This document shows, one piece after another, positions 34,236-46,588 of a stretch of DNA of 64,000 bases. The notes under the pieces are model-generated. The model ran no database searches, was not told the origin of the DNA, and saw only the letters and a program-made list of their open reading frames with translations. Both the position numbers and the translations under genes were made by a program. Position 1 is the first letter of the stretch, and each line of letters opens with the position of its first letter. Source of the DNA: Malaya genurostris (lineage: Eukaryota > Arthropoda > Insecta > Diptera > Culicidae); assembly GCF_030247185.1 (NCBI RefSeq), contig NC_080572.1, positions 228,833,435-228,897,434 on the forward strand. Direction: 5' to 3'.

Positions 34236-34795
34236 GTACCTGTAATAGTGGAACTCACTTCACTGAGAAAGATGGCCTAACCGATTTGAGAACTGTTTCA
34301 TTTTGTAGGTTACACTAGTTCATGCACTAGCTTCGTGTTTTTCAGAAATCAAACAAAACTGTTTGAAGAATACGTTTTTTATATGAGAATAAGAGAGATA
34401 TAAGAAAGGCATCATTACACAACTAGGGTGATAAAAACAAGTTTTACTTAATTTCGTGTGATTTTTTGTGCTAAATTCATAATTATACTTTTTCTGAATT
34501 GTTTACTAATAGAAAATTCAAATAATTTTCGAATTCTATACATTGCGAAATAATCCTAAGTTTGTGATATTTAAATTTTAATATTCTATCGATTATAATT
34601 GATAATTGGTTGATTTAAGAAATATCTTTTGTTCTTAATTGCTTGTAAAACAAAAATCAAGCAATATTTTTTTTTTAAATTGTAGTTGGTTTTTTTTGCC
34701 ATGGATTAGTCTATGAAATTCATATAATTTTACGTTCTATTTCTTATTGTACAAAGCCATTGAAATAATTTTAAAATTTTTGTGTTGTCACAAGA

Positions 34796-37700
34796 AGTAG
34801 AAGTTTTGAGCGCTGTCTGGCAAAGAAATGCTTGGGAGCAACATAAATAACGATTTTTATACTGTTAAATACATTTGTTTCTAAGTACCCAAAAGACTGT
34901 GTACAGCATGATATTTTGCCTCGGACCGTTTTTAGCACGGTTCGTTTTTGGCAACATAATCGTTCGAATATGCCATATGTGAACCAGATGATGGCAGAAT
35001 TTTCGAATTGAAAGTAATTCCATAATTATATTGATTTGAACTACTTACAGCAATAAATGCTGGATGACCATAACTCCCATATACCATTCGAATCAGTTCG
35101 TCGAGATCAGCAAATGCGTGTGTGATAAACAATTTCACTCAATGTTCTCGGAGATGACTCAACCGTTTTCTACCAACTCAGATTCATAGGAAAAGTCGTA
35201 TACTCGCAAACTAGGTTCCTGAATTATGTTTGGTTCCGACCTCTGGTTCCGGAACTACAGGATGATACGTGAAACGAAATTAAAACTGTGTAAATCATTT
35301 TTCTCGTAGATGGCTGAACCGATCTAAGATTCAAATGAAAAGTTTTAAGATTCTATAAAACATCTTGTTTTTTTAGAGTCAGATCCAACTTCCGGTTTCG
35401 GAGATACAGGGTGATTAGTATAAAAAGTCTATTTCAGATAAATTAATCAGGTTTATCGGGTTAGCAGATTTGGATAGTCGATAACCAAATAAACTTATTT
35501 CATTTTTGGTTGTATTCAGTTTTCGTTTCGGAAGGTATTTAAAAAAAAATTAATTCGCACTACGTTTCCCAAAGATGTCTACATTGATTTTCAAACATTT
35601 TGAAACAAATGTAAGCTATATAGCTATTCAGGTGAATTTGTCTGTCTTTGGCTACACCGAATTTCGAATTCCGGTTCCAATATCGAATCGTTTCTCAAAG
35701 CTCAATCGTTTTCTAAAAAAAAAGCCAAATCGAAACATAAGTTCAAATTAAAATAAATCCAATTTTATCCAATTCTGACTTCCGATTCTGGAATTATAGG
35801 ATGATGAATTTTTAAAATTCAAAGCGATACAGAAGATGATAATCCCGAAAAGCTTTTAAGTTGGACTCAAAAATATTGCAATTTATTCGTCATATGGCCA
35901 CACGAATCGGTTTTGATTATGCTGGTTCCTGAATACCGGCTCTGGAAGTATCTTAACACTCCTAATACCAAGCCTAAAAAAGTTACGCGGAGCACAGAGC
36001 CTCAAAAAAAGTTGGAACGGTAACTTTGAGCTATCTTAGCTCAGTTGTTACTTGACTAATTTCGATAAATTTTACACCCTCGAATTTTGTGAAGTTTGTA
36101 GATTATTTTAAGCATATCATTATTGACGATCGTTTAGGAAAAACTAATGAAAATCTGATTTTTCCCGTTCCAAGTTTTTTTTTCAAGCTCAAAATGTGCC
36201 CTATCTGCATTTATGCGCACCTGCATCGCAAATCGGATATTGAGAACCTCAAATTTACCAAGTCATAACTTTGTTGTTAGTCAACCGATCTTTAAAATTT
36301 GTTCACCATTGGAAAGGTACTACTTCCACAACTAAAATGCACAGAAAAATACTAACAATTGGGTTGTCTACCCAAAGTTATAATGAAAACTGTAGATAGA
36401 TGACCTAAGAAAAGGTGAGACTTTTTACAATGATCGTAAATATCTCGAAATTTAAAGCGATGACCTATATATTTTTATACATCACTCCATTGCATTTAAT
36501 AACAGCTACAATTTTCGCTCAACTAAAATTCATGAACAATCAAAAGAAAACATTAAAAAATCGATAATTTTATAAATATATAAGAATTTTTCATTTTTTC
36601 ACATGTTTGTATATAACTCAAAAATAAAAGCGATGACATGTACATTTTTTTGATTCAGAATATTGGAATCATTACCAGAAACAATGTATTGATGACCAAA
36701 ATTATATATCCGTTCAAGGAATCTCAAGAAATTTGGAACAAATACAGAGAATTTCTATTATTGGGAAAATTTTGCCAAACAAAATCAAATCAAAACTTTT
36801 AAATTTTATGACATATAGTTTTTTATCATTTTAGTTGGAAATTTATTATGAACAAAATTTACAAAAAAAAAACTGAAACTTGGATTTCACTGAAAATTTT
36901 AAAAAATTTAGTAAATATCCTAAAACTCTAAAAATAGTTATAGTTTTGTATTGGAAAAACGATCTAAACAATTTTTATGTACAACCCAAACGCAATTGAT
37001 AACTACTAAAATTATGATTTTGTTCTAGGTTTGCCGTAGAATTTCAAAAAATAGGTAAAAGATCGGAAATTTTAAAATTTCCCAGATAAATTGCATTGCA
37101 CAATGGTCCGGATCCACAATTTAGGGGGACAAAAACATTTGTGGCTTAACCTTATACTTTAGTGCTATGATGTCTTCAAAACAAATGATCAGTAAAGATA
37201 AGCCATATGTCGATGTACATGATATTAGGGTGGCTCTTATTATTAAGGTGATCCGAAACTTATTTTCCGGATGTATTAAGATAGAGGACTGCATTCTTCG
37301 GCAAAATTGTAGATAAACTTATATCGAGCAGCTTTGCTGAGGACACCATAGTAGTAACTGCATCGGGTTTAGTGTTACAGCTATTTTTAAAGAGCAACTT
37401 AGAATGTTCCTCAAAAAATCAGATTTTTTGCTCTAGCATTTATATTTTTCTCTTCTCGTATAGGTAGGTATCTTTGAACATCTTTTAGAGTTTGTTAAAA
37501 CCAATTTTTTAATGACTGGCGTGTTCAGGTAGCGTTTTCTGAACCGAAGTTATGAGCAAAACTAGTTAAAAAAACAAGGTATTTTTAAACTGCTATATCT
37601 AACATTGAGGCAAACGAAAAAAAAACCGTTTCTTGTATTTGACAGAAAATATTTTCGAGCATGTTTATAAAAAAAGGCGGAGAAGATATTTTTTTAAATT

Positions 37701-38843
37701 TTTTAAAATTATGTTCAAACATTGGGTTTTTTCATTGAAAAATATTCGTATCATGTAAGTCATTTATTAGCTATATATGAAAATAAGGTATTTTTGTCTT
37801 CTATAGTGTCAAATTATTTCAAGTGCATATTCGGGAAGAAATCGTTCTGCATTCTTCGGGGAATGCAGAATGGTGTCGCTTTTGTAAAATCTCTAAGGCC
37901 CCTCGGTGGCTGGAGGTTTTATCAACCGCATCTTGGCACCTGCAGATCGTTCAGCATCCTTTTGGGGATGCAGGACGATTTATTTCTTTATGTTTTGTGC
38001 TGTTTTCCCACATCACCCAATTCCCAATTCCCTGCTATGTTCCTTTAATCCTTCCCTTCCCATCAGGAAGTTGATGGGAAGCTACGGCACTAATCTCCAA
38101 ATAACTAGGGGAACATGCCACTTGAGCCAATCAGTTCTGATAACATAGGTGTAGGGTTTCATTCAGTAAAAAGCATTCAAACGAAGAGGTTGTTTTTCGA
38201 GACGAAGATTTTTTAGATTGGTTGGTTGGTGCTAATCGCAAAGGCTGCTGCAAAGCCAATATTCGGGGCGATTCCAGTTTCACAAAGTACCTGTAATAGT
38301 GGAACTCACTTCACTGAGAAAGATGGCCTAACCGATTTGAGAACTGTTTCATTTTGTAGGTTACACTAGTTCATGCACTAGCTTCGTGTTTTTCAGAAAT
38401 CAAACAAAACTGTTTGAAGAATACGTTTTTTATATGAGAATAAGAGAGATATAAGAAAGGCATCATTACACAACTAGGGTGATAAAAACAAGTTTTACTT
38501 AATTTCGTGTGATTTTTTGTGCTAAATTCATAATTATACTTTTTCTGAATTGTTTACTAATAGAAAATTCAAATAATTTTCGAATTCTATACATTGCGAA
38601 ATAATCCTAAGTTTGTGATATTTAAATTTTAATATTCTATCGATTATAATTGATAATTGGTTGATTTAAGAAATATCTTTTGTTCTTAATTGCTTGTAAA
38701 ACAAAAATCAAGCAATATTTTTTTTTTAAATTGTAGTTGGTTTTTTTGCCATGGATTAGTCTATGAAATTCATATAATTTTACGTTCTATTTCTTATTGT
38801 ACAAAGCCATTGAAATAATTTTAAAATTTTTGTGTTGTCACAA
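34796..38843 (+). repeat. Tandem duplication, second copy
   Basis: Head-to-tail copy of 30756-34795, well over 99% identical by eye. Beyond 38843 the sequence continues as in the third, distant copy (AATTTATTTTATTAATAAAAA), showing that the first copy was cut at the junction GTCACAA/GAAGTAG. Confidence 0.93.
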
Positions 38844-39592
38844 AATTTATTTTATTAATAAAAACCCTTCTTAATCCACCTAGTGGTGTGATAATGCCTT
38901 TCTCTTCTTTCATAACAGTCTCATGAAAATATGTTTCATACATTTATTAAATAATTTCAGACGCCAATTGATTCAGATTGATTCGAGTAGTTCACAAAAA
39001 CATGCTTCAGTGTTTATGTCACACAGTCAGCTTCATTTTTCCAAACTAGTGCTTGACATTTGCGTTGCCTATTTGTATGAGAACAGTGATGCTAATCTAA
39101 AATAAGCTTTCTTAGTCCACTTAGTGAAATTTTCATATATCTTGAAAAATCACCATAGGGGAGAGTACATGAAATTTTCGAAATCAAAAAAAAATGTTTG
39201 ATGCCAAAAGGCTTAGAATTGCATGAAACGTCGAGATTTAGTGTCATCTCGAAACAAAATTTTTTTTGAAAAAATCGAGTCCCAGAAAGTTGATTTTTTC
39301 GAAAAAAATTTTTTTTGAGATGGCACTAAATTTCGATGTTTTATGCAGTTTCAAGAGTTTTGGCATCAAAAAAAATTTTCGATTTTGGAAATTTCATGTA
39401 CTCCCCCCTATGGTGCTTTTTCAAGATCGAAAATTGCCAAAACTTTACCACCGGGCAGCACCCCTTAAGCATGTCCAATTTAGGTCAAATTTTGCATGAA
39501 GGCTTTTTTCGAGGTGCTTAAACTTTTGAGCACTAGAACTTTACGAAAATAGAGTTGATCCCAAAATTTTGGCACCCTTATATATACAAGAG

Positions 39593-40936
39593 CGGTAAAA
39601 AATCAACGTGTTTTGTCGGTTACGTCACTTATACCATCATATATCTGGAACCAAAAGTCACAACCATTTGATCTTCGAACTTGATCAACGGCTCGACAGT
39701 AGCTTTCAAACGAGCCCAAGTTTGTTAAAATCGGATCTGCCATCTCTGAGAAAATTGAGCGCGTTCAAATACAACGCTTTTTGTCGGTTACTTCACTTAT
39801 ACAATCATATCTCCGGAACCAAAAGTCACAGCCATTTGATCTTCGAACTTGATCAATGGCCCGCCAGTAGCTTTCAAACGAGTCCAAGTTTGTTCAAATC
39901 GGTTCAGCCATCTCTGAGAAAATTGAGCGCGTTCAAATACAACGCTTTTTGTCGGTTACGTCACTTATACAATCATATCTCCGGAACCAAAAGTCACAGC
40001 CATTTGATCTTCGAACTCGACCAATGGCCCGCCAGTAGCTTTCAAACGAGTCCAAGTTTGTTCAAATCGGTTCAGCCATCTCTGAGAAAATTGAGCGCGT
40101 TCAAATACAACGCTTTTTGTCGGTTACGTCACTTATACAATCATATCTCCGGAACAGAAAGTTACAGCCATTTGATCTTCGAACTTGATCAATGGTCCGA
40201 TAGTAGCTTTCAAACGAGCCCAAGTTTGTTAAAATCGGTTCAGCCATCTCTGAGAAAATTGAGCGCGTTCAAATACAACGCTTTTTGTCGGTTACGTCAC
40301 TTATACATTCATATCTCCGGAACAAAAAGTTACAGCCATTTGATCTTCGAACTTGATCAATGATCCGATAGTAGCTTTCAAACGAGCCCAAGTTTGTTCA
40401 AATCGGTTCAGCCATCTCTGAGAAAATTGAGCGCGTTCAAATACAACGCTTTTTGTCGGTTACTTCACTTATACAATTATATCTTCGGAACCAAAAGTCA
40501 CAGCCATTTGATCTTCGAACTTGATCAATGGCCCGCCAGTAGCTTTCAAACGAGTCCAAGTTTGTTCAAATCGGTTCAGCCATCTCTGAGAAAATTGAGC
40601 GCGTTCAAATACAACGCTTTTTGTCGGTTACGTCACTTATACAATCATATCTCCGGAACCAAAAGTCACAGCCATTTTATCTTCGAACTTGATCAATGCC
40701 CCAATAGTAGCTTTCAAACGAGCTCAAGTTTGTTAAAATCGGTTGAGCCATCTCTGAGAAAATTGAGCGCGTTCAAATACAACGCTTTTTGTCGGTTACG
40801 TCACTTATACAATCATATCTCCGGAACCAAAAGTCACAGCCATTTTATCTTCGAACTTGATCAATGCCCCAATAGTAGCTTTCAAACGAGCTCAAGTTTG
40901 TTAAAATCGGTTGAGCCATCTCTGAGAAAATTGAGC
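39593..40936 (-). repeat. Tandem array, eight units of exactly 168 bp
   Basis: GCGTTCAAATACAACGC recurs at 39761, 39929, 40097, 40265, 40433, 40601 and 40769, with a last variant at 40937; spacing is 168 each time. Units 40601-40768 and 40769-40936 look identical, so expansion is recent. Because 168 is 56 codons, two long plus-strand open frames (39608-40363, 40394-41125) are produced; they are antisense to the repeat and I regard them as artefacts. Confidence 0.95.
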
Positions 40937-40959
40937 GCGTTCAAATATCTTCGAAAAGT

Positions 40960-40962
40960 GCA

Positions 40963-40998
<36 letters not shown>
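40960..40998 (+). repeat. (CA)n microsatellite
   Basis: About 18 CA units with one CATA interruption, at the microsatellite position of family A. Confidence 0.95.
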
Positions 40999-41000
<2 letters not shown>

Positions 41001-41111
41001 TTTTCCGATCTCGTCGAACTGAGTCGAATGGTCGAAATAACACTATGGGTCTCCGAGGCTCCGTTCGAAAGTCGGTTTTTCCAGCAATTCTAATACCTTT
41101 CTATAGAGAAA

Positions 41112-42155
41112 GGCAAAAAACTTAATTTTAGTAGTTATCAATTGCGTTTGGGTTGTGCATAAAAATTGTTTAAATGTTTTGTGCAATACAAAAATATAAT
41201 TATTTTTAGAGTTAAGGTATATTTACCAAAATTTTTAAGATATTCAGTGAAATCCAAGTTTCAGTTTTTTTTGTGAATTTTGTACGTTATAAATTTTCCA
41301 ACTAAAATAATGAAAAAATATATGTCATAAAATTTATAAGCTTTGTTTGGCAAAATTTTCCCAATAATAAAAATTCTCTGTATTTGTGCCAAATTTCTTT
41401 AGATTCTTTGAACGAATATATAATTTTGATCATCAATACATTGTTTCTATTGATTACAATATTTTGAATCAAAAAAATGTACATGTCATCGCTTTTATTT
41501 TTGAGTTATATACAAACATGTGAAAAAATGAAAAATTCTTATATATTTATAAAATTATCGATTTTTTAATGTTTTCTTTTGATTGTTCATGAATTTTAGT
41601 TGAGCGAAAATTGTAGCTGTTATTAAATGCAATGGAGTGATGTATAAAAATATAGAGGTCATCGCTTTGAATTTCGAGATATTTACGATCATTGTGAAAA
41701 GTTTCATTTTTTCTTAGGTCATCTATCTACAGTTTTCATTATAACTTTGGGTAGACAACCCTATTTTTAGTATTTTTTCAGTGCATTTAATTTTTGGAAG
41801 TAGTACCTTTCCAATGGTGAACAAATTTTGAAGATCGGTTGACTAACAACAAAGTTATGACTCGGTAAATTTGAAGTATTCAATATTTTCTATGCGACGT
41901 TTATGCCAAAGGAAAGAAAATTGGAAAGCAGATAGGGCATATTGGGCGCGTGAAAAAAACTTGGAACGGGAAAAATCAAATTTTCATTGGTTTTTCTTCA
42001 CCAATCATCTCCTACAAAGTTTTTGAATCAATCTACGAACTTCACAAAATTCGAGGGTGTAAAATCTATTGAGATTCGTTGAAAAGCAGCTGAGCTATGA
42101 CAGCTCAAAGTTAACGTTCCAACTTTTTTTGAGGCTTGGTATTTGGAGTGTTAAA
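41112..42155 (-). mobile_element. Repeat E, inverted copy
   Basis: Reverse complement of 31913-33047 at clearly lower identity: TAGTAGTTATCAATTGCGTT at the left, GAGGCTTGGTATTTGGAGTG at the right end. Confidence 0.8.
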
Positions 42156-42803
42156 TTACCCTAAACTCTAAAGTGGAAATTACTTCGACATATCATGAAA
42201 TGTTTAATCGATTGTTACACTTTTAGATTCAAATTCGATCCGATTTGCAGTTTCGACATTATAGAGTAACGAGTGATTAAAATCTCAAATTGCAAAAATT
42301 ACGAAAACGCATGGCAATTCGATGGTGTTTCAAAAAGAAAATTCATTTTTTTTTCGGTAGCTGGTACCATAAATCAGAAGAAATATGAGGAAAACACCGC
42401 TTGGCCCCCTTTTCCCCTATCACTTGAGTGAACCAGGGTCCAAATTAAAATGATGTCAGGTAAACGAGAAGTTGACATTTTTAAAACCAACCTCTGGAGA
42501 TACTATTTATGTTTTTATTTTTTAAAACTGTACATCAACAGATACTCCAAAAGATAATTTTCGTGCCTATGGCTGTTTTCGTACAACAAAATAGAAAAAA
42601 AATTGACCATAATTTCTACCGTTTTACAAAAGGCCCCTTTAACGAGTAATGTGCAAAGTTTATTACATTTTTTTCTAACAATATTTACTTGCTACCGGTC
42701 TACATTATTTATGTAGTCTTTTGTTCCAAAATTCTAATTTGCTAGGACTATTGTGCATTTGGAAGCATCAAATAATACATGTTATCTTTCGTGTCCATTT
42801 CTA
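42156..42803. other. Unassigned AT-rich sequence
   Basis: Nothing recognisable; GCTTGGCCCCCTTTTCCCC at about 42400 is the only GC-rich feature. Confidence 0.4.
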
Positions 42804-43733
42804 AAAGGTGATTTTTTTGAGGTTAGGATTTTCATGCATTAGTATTTGCTCAGATTTTTTGAGGTTATGATTTTCATGCATTATTATTTGCTCAGTATGC
42901 TTTGACATTTCATCATGAATAGACTTACTAACGAGCAACGCTTGCAAATCATTGAATTTTATTACCAAAATCAGTGTTCGGTTTCCGCTTTTTTATCGAC
43001 AAATTTTGTTCAGCGATGAGGCTCATTTCTGGTTGAATGGCTACGTAAATAAGCAAAATTGCCGCATTTGGAGTGAAGAGCAACCAGAAGCCGTTCAAGA
43101 ACTGCCCATGCATCCCGAAAAATGCACTGTTTGGTGTGGTTTGTACGCTGGTGGAATCATTGGACCGTATTTTTTCAAAGATGCTGTTGGACGCAACGTT
43201 ACAGTGAATGGCGATCGCTATCGTTCGATGCTAACAAACTTTTTGTTGCCAAAAATGGAAGAACTGAACTTGGTTGACATGTGGTTTCAACAAGATGGCG
43301 CTACATGCCACACAGCTCGCGATTCTATGGCCATTTTGAGGGAAAACTTCGGAGAACAATTCATCTCAAGAAATGGACCGGTAAGTTGGCCACCAAGATC
43401 ATGCGATTTGACGCCTTTAGACTATTTTTTGTGGGGCTACGTCAAGTCTAAAGTCTACAGAAATAAGCCAGTAACTATTTCAGCTTTGGAAGACAACATT
43501 TCCGAAGAAATTCGGGCTATTCCGGCCGAAATGCTCGAAAAAGTTGCCCAAAATTGGACTTTCCGAATGGACCACCTAAGACGCAGCCGCGGTCAACATT
43601 TAAATGAAATTATCTTCAAAAAGTAAATGTCATGTACCAATCTAACGTTTAAAATAAAGAACCGATGAGATTTTGCAAATTTTATGCGTTTTATTGTTTA
43701 AAAAAGTTCTCAAGCTCTTAAAAAATCACCCTT
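42804..43733 (+). mobile_element. DD41D mariner-like (rosa-type) element, internally deleted
   Basis: Ends AAAGGTGATTTTTTTGAGG and TCTTAAAAAATCACCCTT are inverted and flanked by TA (42802-42803, 43734-43735). About 43 bp at the left end (TTTTTTGAGGTTAGGATTTT to TTTGCTCA) are tandemly duplicated. Confidence 0.85.
42915..43626 (+). pseudogene. DD41D mariner transposase with large internal deletion
   Basis: ATG at 42915 opens MNRLTNEQRLQIIEFYYQNQ, the normal N terminus. After about 25 residues the sequence jumps, with a frame change, to PLFYRQILFSDEAHFWLNGY. Catalytic aspartates: FSDEAHF (43015-43017), FQQDGATCHTA (43294-43296), TPLDYFLWGYVK (43420-43422); 41 residues separate the last two. The usual SPDL reads SCDL. 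Roughly 130-160 residues of DNA-binding domain are missing, so it cannot be active. Confidence 0.92.
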
Positions 43734-43735
43734 TA

Positions 43736-46588
43736 TATTCATTGTATAGCATTATTCATACTCACTTAATCAAAATTAAATAAAATAAACCAATTGAAAA
43801 ACATCTTATGTCTTAATTGTCATCAAATCACGACGGCCAAAATAAAAACTCTTTCGACCTATGCAATACTAGCAGTTGAAAAATTTTGTTGTCTAGTAGT
43901 AAGCAAATACCAGGAGAGACCCTTGAATGTCGTAGTTTTCGAGCCATTATGTTGTTTGAGAAATTCATTAATAAATGTTACCACACGAGCTATCTTCCAA
44001 TACGGCCGCGGAACATAAGGTCCAAATCATGCACGCAATCCGTTTGCTCATCAACTAAATAGACAAACCGACATGTATCAAACGTGTTATTACAAACATT
44101 ACATGACTGCAGCATCGAAGAGACAATCCACCTGCTTTCATTGGGCGGAATCACTGCGGTCGGCAACAACCGCCTGATCAATGATCGGTGCAACGTTTTC
44201 AGTCTTCAGTTGAATATAAAATCTATTGATCATTTAACACTTTCATGGCTCGATGTTAAAACCAAACAAAAGTGATAAAGTACTGTAAAGGCTAAGCGAA
44301 TGCGGACCTATCCGTGGAGACCCATCGCGGAAACAAACTTCAGTTAATTTATTAACTTCTTGATGGACTACGGTGTGCGTAAATCAGTTTGCAATATTTC
44401 CATGCTTCAGCTCGAGTCCTACAACAGTCGTACCTGTAGGGTAAATTGAATGATTCTCGGTTGGATTTCATTCGATTTATCTCTTCACCCGGGAAAGGGG
44501 GGACACATCCCACGATGACACCCTAGGAAAACACCGTGGGCGGCAGAAGGCAAAGACAGTCGCAGCCTACACATGGCCATAATTACTACCGAGAGGTGTC
44601 AAACGGGCTGCAATGATGAAGGCGAAAACGAAGACGGCAGCAAATGCATGCATCGTTTGCAGCAAACTGCAACATACGAGCTTCCCACCCGAAGCAAAGA
44701 AAAAGAGAAAAACAAAAAATCTTCCCGCCATTCATAACTCGAAGATGCATCAAAAACATTTCGGTTCCCAATCAACAGAGAAACGTTTGTGTGCAGTCTC
44801 GGTTCGCGATTGCGCCGGTGAGCCTCTAAACAAACTGCGAAGGGAAAAGTTCAAAGTGTTACTTTTTTCATCTTCAGCCGGCTCGAACGTAGGAGGCAGC
44901 ACCGTTCCGAAAGCGAATCCCTCCGACCGACGGCTGGAATGTGGGTAAATCTCATTTCAAAACCTGATTCATAATAAAATGCTTCCTCTGGCCTGCGGAT
45001 GGCCGTTGGACAAACCGCAAATTGGCTCTCACGAGATGCCGAGCCTTTCGACCAGATTTCAAACCCCGATTGGGTTTGCGTCTCTGCGGTGACGATTCCC
45101 ATGGTTTGGGGCAACGACGGATCTGGTTTCTGTCTTTGGCCGGCCACATCCCATGGCAGGGCGGAGGAACCACCATGCAATTACCGCTTCGATTTGGGAT
45201 GGGGAGGGGCGGCTCGTTAGTCTCGATGTCTACGGCACAGAGAACTGGTGCCGATCTTGGCAAATTCTCCAGTAAACATCGGAACCTGTTGTGGGTGGGT
45301 GGGTGTTTGTTTGGATGCGTGCGTGCTTGGATTAGTGTTGATGTTTTCTCTTGAAGGATTAATTTTTATTAATTTTGTACATGACTGATGAGTTGGTTAA
45401 GGCTTGACACTTTGGAGGATTATTTCGTTTCTGCCTACGGAACTGATCGAACGAAGCGTTGTCGTTTGAATAGTGAGAGTATTATCATCGTTAAATGTAT
45501 TGTTTTTTTTTTCGAAGGGTCACGATTAGAATTCAAATGCAGCGCGAATACAACGACGTGCGTCAGCGATGACTTCAGAGTGCTTACGTTGAAGGATCGT
45601 TTGCTATGCAAATCGTAATCGTAGCCCCGATACCGCCGGGTTGCGTACATCAAGCGAGTCATACGAAAGAAACACCGTATAGAAACTAGTTTATCACTCA
45701 GGGACTCCAATGCAATTAATCACTGTAGGAACTAGGCGCCGATTCAGTCATACGTTTTATTGCAATAACCTTCGCCTAAATTCCTAGATTTAAATTCAAT
45801 AATTTTCGCTCAGAGAATTCTATGATTACGTTTAGCTTCAGACAGATCCACTTCAAACGTATAGGTTATGTTTGCCCAAGATTCAATTGCAAATCACATT
45901 ATTCGTTCTGAATACGGAAGGTAATCGAGATGGAAGTTTTCGTTCTAGGCTCTAGTGATTAGATAAAAATTTGATGAGGATTCGGTACTTCACAATGAAA
46001 CAATAGATGAAAACGAAAGTGAATTTTATTCAGCAGATCGGAAAAGATAATTGTGGATCGGAATGATGTATTGTGTTTAAAATGACACATATGTTATTCA
46101 TGATAAATATAGTACAAATGAAATGCCTTCGGATGCTGGTAGAATGATTTGAAGAGCCATGTCCTGCACACGTACACCAATAAAGATTAGAATAAAAGTT
46201 AGAAATTTTCACCTTAGTGCCTACTGAGCAATTCCAAACGGAGAGCCCGCAAATCACAAGGTACTAGATACTACAAACAACAGACTTTACTACATTTTAT
46301 TCATACAGCCCAAAATAATTAATAACGCTCAACGTTTAAAAATTTGCTACTAAAGTGAAGTGGTACAATTTGCAATTTCTTGAAAGTGCATCTGTAGCAT
46401 TAAGCTAATCAGCAACATCCTTAAATGGAATCAAACAAAGCTCTTCCAGTGAGCTACTCTGGAAGTGAAGGACAAATTTCTTAATGCACTGAGAACATTT
46501 TGCTGGTGAATTCCCTCTTGGGAATTTTGATTTGACACCTCATTGAAACTTTTCATTTTCCGCTTAAACAATCGTTCCATTATACCGC
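43736..46588. other. Unassigned, partly GC-rich region
   Basis: 44270-45330 is GC-richer with overlapping short frames on both strands (for example 44613-44948 plus and 44851-45180 minus). No motif lets me call a gene. 45360-46560 is AT-rich and featureless. Could include host single-copy DNA. Confidence 0.35.

Larger units (their letters stand above)
30756..34795 (+). repeat. Tandem duplication, first copy (4040 bp)
   Basis: Begins AGTAGAAGTTTTGAGCGCTG and ends GTTGTCACAAGA. The next 4.05 kb repeats it with only scattered substitutions and short indels (for example an 11 bp insertion near 37055). Internal order: family A 5' part, repeat E, a CACAATGG-start element, an unassigned block, a LINE 5' fragment, family A 3' part, AT-rich tail. 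The duplicated unit is itself already a nest, so the duplication is younger than those insertions. Confidence 0.93.
38868..41112 (-). mobile_element. Family A repeat, full-length, with expanded internal array
   Basis: 3' end TAATCCACCTAGTGGTG at 38872, 5' end CCTTTCTATAGAGAAAGGC at 41095. Between them lies the block shared with 29280-29560 (39110-39590), then eight 168 bp units, then a CA microsatellite and TTTTCCGATCTCGTCGAAC. It is about 1.3 kb longer than the copy at 28788-29680 because of the array. Confidence 0.85.

Noticed and set aside
39608..41125. Two open frames of 251 and 243 codons with a 56-residue repeat
   Set aside because: The frame is open only because the 168 bp non-coding unit is a multiple of three; single units of family A elsewhere are not coding, and the frames are antisense to the repeat.
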